DNA of 64,000 nt from the NCBI GenBank assembly GCA_016744295.1, contig JADGEQ010000038.1:1-64000 (forward strand), given 5' to 3'. This document shows, in pieces, positions 34,833-42,017 of the stretch. Made by a program: the position numbers and the translations under genes. This DNA is from Desulfobacteraceae bacterium. GTDB lineage: Bacteria; Desulfobacterota; Desulfobacteria; Desulfobacterales; Desulfobacteraceae. The notes beneath the pieces were generated by a model, which saw only the letters and a list, made by a program, of their open reading frames with translations, made no database searches and was not told where the DNA came from. How positions within the stretch are numbered: position 1 is the stretch's first letter; the number at the start of each line of letters is the position of its first letter.

Positions 34833-35489
34833 ATGACAAGAAAAAAATTTGACCTCCCCGACCCCAGGCCCCTGATCAAAATTTGCGGACTTACCCAGCC
34901 GGACAATGCCACAGACTGTGTCAGGGCTGGGGCAGATGCCATCGGGTTGGTTTTTTTTGACAAAAGCCCTCGAAATTTAACCATTGATCAGGCCCAAGCC
35001 ATAACAAAGGTTTTGCCCGACCATATCCTGACCTGTGGCGTCTTTGTCAATGAATCCATCTCCTTTATAATGGAAAGGGTTGATAAATGTAATTTAAGGG
35101 CAGTCCAGCTCCATGGCCAGGAGTCGCCGGAATTTGTTAAAAGACTTGCAAATGAAAATCTTTTGGTGATCAAGGCGGTGTTTGCGGTTAAAAAACCATT
35201 TTTTTCAGATGCTTTTCTGTATACTGCCGCCTCATTTTGTCTGGTGGAATATGGCAAAGGGATTATCCCGGGGGGCAATGCAGAGGTTTGGGATTATGGA
35301 TTATCCGCAGGCTTGCCCCCCCAAACGCCCTTGATGCTGGCCGGAGGTCTTTCTTGTGAAAACATTAAACAAGCAATATCCCTTGCCAGTCCGACAGCTG
35401 TGGATGTTTCTTCCGGTGTGGAAAAGGGGTATGGATTCAAGGATATTGAAAAGGTTAAATCCTTTATTCGGCTGGTCCGATCTAGCTGA
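34833..35489 (+). CDS. trpF: Phosphoribosylanthranilate isomerase
   Basis: A TIM-barrel isomerase of 218 residues for the third trp step. Catalytic Cys is in IKICGLTQPDNA, catalytic Asp in CGVFVNESI-type position is not obvious by eye, then AVQLHGQES, LMLAGGLSCENI and VDVSSGVEKGYGFKD complete the family pattern. It begins 54 bases after trpC with only a weak ribosome site. Its TGA stop is part of the first unit of the 14-bp tandem array. trpB and trpA do not follow, so the operon ends here. Confidence 0.95.
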   Translation: MTRKKFDLPDPRPLIKICGLTQPDNATDCVRAGADAIGLVFFDKSPRNLTIDQAQAITKVLPDHILTCGVFVNESISFIMERVDKCNLRAVQLHGQESPEFVKRLANENLLVIKAVFAVKKPFFSDAFLYTAASFCLVEYGKGIIPGGNAEVWDYGLSAGLPPQTPLMLAGGLSCENIKQAISLASPTAVDVSSGVEKGYGFKDIEKVKSFIRLVRSS

Positions 35490-35645
35490 CCCGACCTACC
35501 TGACCCGACCTACCTGACCCGACCTACCTGACCCGACCTACCTGACCCGATCTACCTGACCCAATCTTACTGGCCCGAATTATCTGGCCCGAATTATCTG
35601 ACCCGAATTATCTGACCCGAATTATCTGACCCGAATTATCTGACC
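35486..35645. repeat. 14-bp tandem array, eleven full units plus a partial one
   Basis: Units of the form ctgacccgacctac (35486-35555, five units), one intermediate unit, and ctgacccgaattat (35570-35639, five units) run head to tail, with a partial copy after 35640. The array exactly spans from the trpF stop codon (35487-35489) to the LysM gene stop codon (35636-35638). There are no spacers, so it is not a CRISPR. The two homogeneous halves suggest separate expansion events. Confidence 0.97.
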
Positions 35646-36373
35646 AGGATATTGGTCCCGGGATAAATCGCGGCCTTTTCTGACATGTTGTTCAACTTTC
35701 TTAAATTGGCCACACTGGTATTATACTTTTTGGAGATACTCCAAAGGGTTTCTCCTTTTCGAACAGTATGGAAGATGGCGACTTTTTTGGCCGTCGTTGA
35801 CGTCGGTTTTTTTGCAATTTTTTTATTGGCTGTTTTTTTAGGAGAGATCAGGGGAGCCGCCTTAACCTTTGCCGGAAGAGCGCTCAGCTTTTTATTCAGC
35901 AAACGGATCTGTTTTTCCATTTTTCCCATTCTTTCGGTAAGAGAATCAAATTTCACAGAGGCGGAGGTTTCAATCCGTTGGACTTTTTGCTGCAGCGGTG
36001 CCAGTTCAGCCGGAGGTTCAGTTGATCCTAGTAAGTTTGAACCTTTATTTTCCGGATCTAACTGATTTGGCTTGTTTTTTAGGGCAGATTCAATGGCGCC
36101 AATTCTTTTTTCCAGTTCAACAAAAAATTCTGTGGAGCCGGCGGTTGACGACAAACCAGGCAGGGTTTCGGTTTTGGGTCCCGAGGATTTGAAAAAGACA
36201 AAAAAAACAATAATGGTAACAACCAAGGCCCCTGCTATGATCAGTGTAAATTCATTCTTTTTCAATACGGAAGTGCCTATATCCATCTTTTGTGGATCAT
36301 TGCTCGGTTTTTTCTGGTTTGTATTTGTTTGTGTGGTGGATATTTTTGACCCTGGTTTATCCTTTGATTTCAT
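35636..36373 (-). CDS. Membrane-anchored LysM-domain protein
   Basis: The 245-residue protein begins with a charged cytoplasmic part, then one membrane segment at about residues 42-61 (LIIAGALVVTIIVFFVFF). A coiled-coil-like stretch follows (VQRIETSASVKFDSLTERMG), a Lys/Ala/Pro-rich linker, and a C-terminal LysM domain of about 44 residues (VRKGETLWSISKKYNTSV to YPGTNILV). LysM binds N-acetylglucosamine chains of peptidoglycan, so the protein probably tethers the inner membrane to the wall. AGGAG precedes ATG 36373. The stop codon is part of the 14-bp array. Confidence 0.88.
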   Translation of the reverse strand: MKSKDKPGSKISTTQTNTNQKKPSNDPQKMDIGTSVLKKNEFTLIIAGALVVTIIVFFVFFKSSGPKTETLPGLSSTAGSTEFFVELEKRIGAIESALKNKPNQLDPENKGSNLLGSTEPPAELAPLQQKVQRIETSASVKFDSLTERMGKMEKQIRLLNKKLSALPAKVKAAPLISPKKTANKKIAKKPTSTTAKKVAIFHTVRKGETLWSISKKYNTSVANLRKLNNMSEKAAIYPGTNILVR

Positions 36374-36560
36374 CGGGCAACTCCTGTCTTAATGATTAAC
36401 CTATACCCCTTCATATCATCTGGGACCAATTTTTCAACTGCCTGGGAAAAAATATAATATAAATCTAGTATTGAACCAGAGTCAATGAGTGTGTTAGAGT
36501 TCTGACCATATGCAAACCTATAATATTAAAAGCTGTGGCATTATACGTTCGGATAATAGT

Positions 36561-37424
36561 ATGAAATATTTTTCGGGAATAGGATTTTCTTTGCTTGTTT
36601 TGTTAGTCCTCATGGTTATTCTTTTCCAACCAAGAACCAGTACGGCCCAGGAAATATTTACCAATAAACTGAATATGCGGTTTGTCCTGATACCGGCGGG
36701 CAGTTTTACCATGGGAAGTCCTGCCAGTGAAAAAGGCAGACAATGGAATGAAACCCAACACAAGGTGATCATTTCAAAAAGTTTTTATCTCCAGGAGACA
36801 GAGGTCACCCAGGGGCAATGGAACCGATTGGTATCTCCCAACCCCTCTTCTTTTAAATTAGGAAATAATTATCCGGTTGACTCAGCTTCCTGGGATGATG
36901 CCGTGCAGTTCATCTCCTTTTTAAACAAATTGGAAGGAACCAACCGATACAGGCTTCCCACGGAAGCAGAATGGGAATACGCCTGCAGGGCCGGCAGCAC
37001 CACAGCATTTGCCCAGGGTCCTATCACCACTTTTTCCTGCAATGAACCTGATCCCGCCCTGTCAGACTTTGCCTGGTATTGCTATACTTCAGGACTTCAA
37101 GGTCCGGCAAGGGATTTTAAGCCCCATCCGGTCAAAACTAGAAAGCCCAATAAATGGGGACTCTACGACATGCATGGCAATGTTCAGGAATGGGTTATGG
37201 ATGCCTGCAAATGGCGTAATATCTGGAAGGCCAAGGTTGGGGTAATTACAAATACCTATAGGAACAATATTGTCGATCCCCTGGAAACACAAGGAAATCA
37301 TAGGATCATCCGGGGAGGGGGTTGGTATCAGACAGGCAAATACCAGCGAAGCGCCTACCGCAGTTATTATAAACCCTTTGCCAAAAGAAATAGTCTGGGG
37401 TTCCGCATCGTCCGGATGAAATAA
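36561..37424 (+). CDS. SUMF1/formylglycine-generating-enzyme-like exported protein
   Basis: This protein of 287 residues carries the SUMF1 fold after a hydrophobic N-terminus (IGFSLLVLLVLMVILF). Motifs are FVLIPAGSFTMGSP, ETEVTQGQWNRL, PVDSASWDDAVQFISFLN, YRLPTEAEWEYACRAGS, NKWGLYDMHGNVQEWV and IIRGGGWYQTGKYQRSAYR. The active-site cysteines that formylglycine-generating enzymes carry near the C-terminus are not seen, so oxidation of sulfatase cysteines is unlikely. Other members of the fold bind substrates or act in the envelope. ATG 36561 is preferred because it begins the signal anchor; ATG 36510 is possible. Confidence 0.82.
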   Translation: MKYFSGIGFSLLVLLVLMVILFQPRTSTAQEIFTNKLNMRFVLIPAGSFTMGSPASEKGRQWNETQHKVIISKSFYLQETEVTQGQWNRLVSPNPSSFKLGNNYPVDSASWDDAVQFISFLNKLEGTNRYRLPTEAEWEYACRAGSTTAFAQGPITTFSCNEPDPALSDFAWYCYTSGLQGPARDFKPHPVKTRKPNKWGLYDMHGNVQEWVMDACKWRNIWKAKVGVITNTYRNNIVDPLETQGNHRIIRGGGWYQTGKYQRSAYRSYYKPFAKRNSLGFRIVRMK

Positions 37425-37510
37425 CCCGGAAATAACCAAAGGGGAAAGCCTTAAACCTTCCAAAACTTGAGATGAAATTATTCCTGAGTACCTTATATTA
37501 AAAAATTATC

Positions 37511-38476
37511 CTAGGAAAAAAAATGGCAGGCTGTCCTGTGGAGAGGGTCTGTTTTATTGGCAAAAAGAGAGGGTTCCGATTGTCTGCAAATATCTTTTGC
37601 ATGGGGGCATCTGGTATTAAAACGGCAGCCGGGGGGCGGGTTCTCAACCGACGGCACCTCACCCTTAAGAAGGATCCTTTCTTTTTTCAAGGTTGGGTCG
37701 GGAATTGGAATAGCAGACAATAAGGCCTTGGTATATGGATGACAGGCATGATTATAGATGGTTTGGGCATCTGCGATTTCAACAATTTTGCCCAGATACA
37801 TCACCGCGATCCGATCTGAAATATGTCTGACTACGGACAAATCATGGGAGATAAAGATATAGGTCAATCCCATTTTTTCCTGAAGCTTAAGCAAAAGGTT
37901 TAAAATTTTGGACTGAACCGAAACATCCAGTGCAGAGACGGGTTCATCACAGATGATAATATCCGGATTCATGCTGACGGCCCTGGCGATACCGATCCTC
38001 TGGCGCTGTCCTCCGGAAAATTCATGGGGGTATTTTAATAAAGAATCCGGTAACAGCCCAACCTGCTCTATCAAGGTTTCGATGGCAGAATCAAGATCCT
38101 TGCCCGCCCTGGAATGAATTTGATATTTTTCCTCCAGGATCTGGCGCACGGTCTGTCTGGGATCCAAAGATTCAAAGGGATCCTGAAAGATCATTTGAAG
38201 TTTAGCAGCAAGGGGTCGTCTTTGGGAGGAATTTAATTTTGAAACCGATTGGCCGCATGCAATGACCTCCCCATGGGTAAAATCATACATGCCCATGATA
38301 CAGCGTCCAAGGGTTGTTTTACCACAACCGGACTCCCCCACAATCCCCAGGGTTTCTCCCCTATTCACCGTAAAAGAAACATCATCCACCGCATATACCC
38401 ATCCGGTGCGGCGCAGAAACACCCCGCCGGTAACTGGAAAATATTTTTTTAAATTTTTGACCTCTATAATTGACAT
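37511..38476 (-). CDS. Oligopeptide ABC transporter ATPase (DppF/OppF type), stand-alone
   Basis: The 321-residue ATPase has Walker A GESGCGKT, signature FSGGQRQRIGIARAV, Walker B IIICDEPVSALD and H-loop FISHDLSVVRH. The C-terminal oligopeptide-transporter domain is present, with cysteines in PGCRFNTRCPHAKDICRQ. This is the extension missing in the two ATPases at 4837 and 5737. No permease, binding protein or DppD partner is adjacent: a 770-base gap lies upstream and a SUMF1-like gene is convergent downstream. It may serve a transporter encoded elsewhere or be the survivor of a lost operon. Confidence 0.92.
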   Translation of the reverse strand: MSIIEVKNLKKYFPVTGGVFLRRTGWVYAVDDVSFTVNRGETLGIVGESGCGKTTLGRCIMGMYDFTHGEVIACGQSVSKLNSSQRRPLAAKLQMIFQDPFESLDPRQTVRQILEEKYQIHSRAGKDLDSAIETLIEQVGLLPDSLLKYPHEFSGGQRQRIGIARAVSMNPDIIICDEPVSALDVSVQSKILNLLLKLQEKMGLTYIFISHDLSVVRHISDRIAVMYLGKIVEIADAQTIYNHACHPYTKALLSAIPIPDPTLKKERILLKGEVPSVENPPPGCRFNTRCPHAKDICRQSEPSLFANKTDPLHRTACHFFS

Positions 38477-39247
38477 GGTATTACCTTGTAGGTTTATTAA
38501 TTAAAGGCAAGGGCTAACGGTTTAAAAAAATTTGAATTTATATACCATGTTCAGGCGAACAAAAAAACAGGACAATCGCATATGGTTTTTTAAGCTATCC
38601 CTTTTATCTTGGATGGCAGCACCTTTAAAATGAATATTTGCCAACTGATATAGTTGCTGGTTATAATGATCATCAACTGTAGGCAATATAGAGCTATCTC
38701 ATCATCGCTATTCAACATTATGAAATGACAAAATCATTATTTTTGAACACTAGGATCTTTATTTCACCCCACTGCCCCTTGGACATGCAATCAGCCGATT
38801 CTTGAGGGCCTTATGCCACACTGAAAAAAGCGTCGGGTACGATACAATTTTGTGACTGTATTAAAAGGCCGACAGATCAAAACACCTAATTTAACTGACG
38901 AGCTGTTGGTGGTGTATGATTATTTTAACATTGTGTTCTAAGTTTTTTTTCAGCCTTTTTTAAAAATTCAAGTGCTGGATCCGAGAGAATGTCCGCATAG
39001 TTATAGATATCGCCAATATCCTTTGAAAAATGTGAAAATATCGCCCTGAAGACATCACTTTTCATCTGTTTCAGTGTAATGCTGACCTACCCCGGTTGAT
39101 CATCGGTAAAAAATATTTAATAATAAGTGGTTGAAATTAAGTGATTATTTTCAATTTTTATTTGACATTAAAGTTTACTTCGATAGGTATCTCATTTAAA
39201 CATCCCATACATATAAAATAAAAAAAAACTAAAGGAACTATATCTAA
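38477..39247. other. 770-base gap with possible gene relics
   Basis: No full gene is visible. On the minus strand an open stretch at 38925-39065 encodes 46 residues from ATG 39065 (MKSDVFRAIFSHFS, then ILSDPALEFLKKAEKK), and another at about 38773-38870 reads SYPTLFSVWHKALKNRLI. Both have coding-like composition but no recognised family. They may be fragments of a decayed gene upstream of the orphan ATPase. Confidence 0.4.
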
Positions 39248-39991
39248 ATGAATAATATTATTGCACTCTGGACGCACCCCAGATCCATATCCACTGCGTT
39301 TGAACGGGTTATGATGGAACGGGGAGACTTTAATGTACTCCATGAGCCCTTTTCATATCTTTATTACGTCCATGAAGGCGATGCTAGCATTAATCAGCAG
39401 TATGTGAATCCGGATCATCCCACGGATTACGCTGGCATTCGGAATCATATTCTCAAAGCATCAGATCACGGCCCCGTATTTTTCAAGGACATGTGCGCTG
39501 ACTGTTATAACCGGGTAGTGGAAGACAACTTTTTTCTGGAGCGGGTGACCCATACCTTCCTCATTCGGGACCCTGCAAAGGCCATCGCCTCTTACTATAC
39601 CATGAACAAAAATGTAACCCTTGAAGAAATCGGTCTGGAACAGTTATGCGGCGTGTTCAAAAAAGTTCAGGCAATGGGTCTGGACACCGTTGTCTTGGAT
39701 GCCGATGATCTTGAAGATACCCCTGATGTTACGGTGCAGGCTTATTGCGACGCCGTTGACATTCCCTTTATCCCAGAATCCATGACCTGGGAGTCCCGGC
39801 ATCAGAAAGAGTGGGACATCTGGGAAGACTGGCACAAGGATGCGGCAAGGACCACCGGTATCAAGAAAAATGTGGAAACCTTTGAAGTGACGGTTGATAA
39901 CAGTGAGCATCTCAGATCTTTTTACAATCATCAGGCCCCCTATTACGAGGTCTTGTATGACCAGCGTGTAGAGCCTGTCTTCAGCGACTGA
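39248..39991 (+). CDS. Sulfotransferase-family protein
   Basis: The 247-residue protein begins IIALWTHPRSISTAFERVMM, which fits the 5'-phosphosulfate loop of PAPS-dependent sulfotransferases, and later has HTFLIRDPAKAIASYY for the 3'-phosphate contact. It is cytoplasmic and full length for this compact group. The acceptor is unknown. The ribosome site AAGGA lies 12 bases before the ATG. It stands alone, with a gap before it and the Maf gene after. Confidence 0.82.
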   Translation: MNNIIALWTHPRSISTAFERVMMERGDFNVLHEPFSYLYYVHEGDASINQQYVNPDHPTDYAGIRNHILKASDHGPVFFKDMCADCYNRVVEDNFFLERVTHTFLIRDPAKAIASYYTMNKNVTLEEIGLEQLCGVFKKVQAMGLDTVVLDADDLEDTPDVTVQAYCDAVDIPFIPESMTWESRHQKEWDIWEDWHKDAARTTGIKKNVETFEVTVDNSEHLRSFYNHQAPYYEVLYDQRVEPVFSD

Positions 39992-40146
39992 ACCAACCCA
40001 ATTAATTCAATCATACCGATTATATCCAGCCGGAACACTTGGTAAAAGTGTCCCGGCCGGTATGGGCTATCTCCAATGTGTCCCATATAATTCACGAGAT
40101 TTTCGATCCATTGTCATCCTTGTTCATTTCTGATAAAAAGGGTGCC

Positions 40147-40764
40147 ATGAACCAAACAAACCAAATAAATAAGACAAATCCTTTATATCAGGAATCCATC
40201 ATTCTGGCATCCAAATCCCCCAGAAGAAAAGAGCTGTTGGAACAAGCAGGTCTCAAATTTGAAATAATGGCGGCAGATATAGATGAGGATTCTGTTCCTC
40301 TGTCCCGCCCCAGGGACTATGTTAGTGAGCTTTCCCGGATAAAGACCGATCATATTGCAAAGCGCTATCCGGATCACTGGGTTATTGGTGCGGATACCAT
40401 TGTGGTGGTGGATGATGCCATCCTTGGAAAACCCAAAACCCGGGATGATGCAGGTCAGATGCTCACCAGCCTGAACAACAGATGCCATAGTGTTTTTACA
40501 GGATTCACCATCTCCTGCCAGGCCAGGAAAATCACCCTAACAAAAACCATTGAAACTAAGGTTTTGTTTAAAAATTTGTCTCTGGAGGAAATTAACTGGT
40601 ATACCGGTACAGATGAGCCCTATGACAAAGCCGGCGGCTATGGGATACAGGGGATTGGCGCATTTATGGTCCGCAAGATTAACGGTTCCTACTCAAATGT
40701 TGTGGGCCTGCCCGTATGTGAAGTTATGGAAAGCCTCTCAACACTTGGCATTATTCACCTTTAA
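40147..40764 (+). CDS. maf: Maf-family nucleotide pyrophosphatase
   Basis: Maf proteins hydrolyse non-canonical or specific NTPs and so protect RNA and DNA. The 205-residue protein has the P-loop-like LASKSPRRKELLEQAG, the catalytic Asp region IGADTIVVVDD and the C-terminal KAGGYGIQGIGAFMV with YSNVVGLPVCEV. ATG 40147 is chosen over an in-frame ATG at 40039 because the longer form adds 36 residues that do not belong to the family. The short Asn/Thr-rich start (MNQTNQINKTN) is itself repetitive. The YggS gene follows after 10 bases. Confidence 0.93.
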   Translation: MNQTNQINKTNPLYQESIILASKSPRRKELLEQAGLKFEIMAADIDEDSVPLSRPRDYVSELSRIKTDHIAKRYPDHWVIGADTIVVVDDAILGKPKTRDDAGQMLTSLNNRCHSVFTGFTISCQARKITLTKTIETKVLFKNLSLEEINWYTGTDEPYDKAGGYGIQGIGAFMVRKINGSYSNVVGLPVCEVMESLSTLGIIHL

Positions 40765-40774
40765 GGAAGACAAA

Positions 40775-41461
40775 ATGACCACCATAATAGACAATATTGA
40801 GACCATAAAAAAACAGATAGAAAAAACAGCCCTTGGTTGCGGCAGGGACCCTGAAAGCATCACCCTTATTGGCGTGAGCAAACGGAAAAGCGCAGCCACG
40901 GTTTCCAAGGCCCTGGATGCCGGCAGCAGTGATTTGGGTGAAAATTATATCCAGGAGGCAGTGGACAAAATCGATGCCCTGGGCAGGGATAGGGCATGCT
41001 GGCATTTCATCGGGCATCTCCAGTCAAACAAGGCCAGATTTGCCGTTCAGTATTTTGATTATATCCATACCGTGGACAAGATCAAGCTGGCCCGGGAGAT
41101 TGATAAACAGGCTGCTAAAGTCGGAAAAATACAAAAAATTTTGCTTCAGGTTAATATTGCAAAAGAAAGCACCAAGTCTGGTGCGTTAGCCCGGGATGCG
41201 GTTTGTCTTGCCCGTGAACTGGCCGGATTTGAGAATGTTTCCCTGGAGGGGCTCATGTGCATGCCCCCCTATTTTAGTGATCCGGAAGATGCGAGAACCT
41301 ATTTTAAACAATTAGGTCATATCAAACAAGAGATTATGGCGGCAGGTGTAGCCTCCCTTACCCATTTGTCCATGGGAATGAGCAACGATTTTAGAGTGGC
41401 CATTGAAGAGGGTTCCACCATGGTGCGGGTGGGAACTGCTATTTTCGGGGGGCGGGATTGA
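40775..41461 (+). CDS. YggS-family PLP-binding protein (PLP homeostasis)
   Basis: This 228-residue protein of the YggS/PROSC family binds PLP without known catalysis and buffers B6 pools. PLP Lys lies in LIGVSKRKSAA, and the phosphate and ring contacts in GENYIQEA, FIGHLQSNKA, LSMGMSNDF and VRVGTAIFGGR. ATG 40775 follows AAGGAAGAC. It is in an operon with maf and queH; its stop overlaps the queH start by four bases. Confidence 0.95.
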   Translation: MTTIIDNIETIKKQIEKTALGCGRDPESITLIGVSKRKSAATVSKALDAGSSDLGENYIQEAVDKIDALGRDRACWHFIGHLQSNKARFAVQYFDYIHTVDKIKLAREIDKQAAKVGKIQKILLQVNIAKESTKSGALARDAVCLARELAGFENVSLEGLMCMPPYFSDPEDARTYFKQLGHIKQEIMAAGVASLTHLSMGMSNDFRVAIEEGSTMVRVGTAIFGGRD

Positions 41462-42006
41462 AGCTATTACTCCATACCTGCTGCGGCCCCTGTTCGATTT
41501 TTCCCCTTAAGGAGCTCAAGAAAAAAAATATCGATGTGATGGGATTTTTTTTCCGTCATAATATCCATCCTTTTACCGAATGTATGAAGCGCGAAGAAAC
41601 CCTGGGAGAATATGCGGATAGCCTTGGGTTAAAAATGATATGGCAGCAGGGATATGAGCTGGAAAAATTTATCCAGTCTGTTGTGTTCAGAGAAAAAGAT
41701 CGGTGTCGATATTGTTACCACGCAAGGCTTAAGGCCACTGCCATGGTGGCCAAAAAGGGAAAATTTGATGGATTTACAACCACCCTGCTCTACAGTAAAT
41801 TCCAAAATCACCGGCAAATTATTGAGGTTGGACAGGCCCTTGCAAAGGAATATGGCTTGAACTTTTATTACCAGGACTTCAGGGAAGGATGGCAGGAAGG
41901 CATCAAAATTTCTAAAGATTTGGGCATGTATCGGCAACAGTATTGCGGATGTATATACAGTGAAAAGGACAGATATTACAAGGAAGGGGTAAAAAAAAAG
42001 GTCTGA
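41458..42006 (+). CDS. queH: Epoxyqueuosine reductase QueH
   Basis: QueH carries out the last reduction of epoxyqueuosine to queuosine in tRNA and replaces QueG in many bacteria. The 182-residue protein has the metal and Fe-S cysteines in HTCCGPCSIFPL, DRCRYCYHARL and QYCGCIYSE, and the family core FTTTLLYSKFQNH. It starts with TTG at 41458, which overlaps the YggS stop (ttga), so translation is coupled. The length matches the family (formerly DUF208). Confidence 0.94.
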   Translation: MKLLLHTCCGPCSIFPLKELKKKNIDVMGFFFRHNIHPFTECMKREETLGEYADSLGLKMIWQQGYELEKFIQSVVFREKDRCRYCYHARLKATAMVAKKGKFDGFTTTLLYSKFQNHRQIIEVGQALAKEYGLNFYYQDFREGWQEGIKISKDLGMYRQQYCGCIYSEKDRYYKEGVKKKV

Positions 42007-42017
42007 AAGCCTAATTT

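Noticed and set aside
35486..35645. Repeat array as a CRISPR
   Set aside because: The 14-bp units are contiguous, with no spacers, and no cas genes are in the window.
42007..42017. Short AT-rich inverted repeat (CTAATT/AATTAG) between queH and the GspE-like gene as a terminator
   Set aside because: The stem is very short and AT-rich and lacks a GC core; too weak to call.
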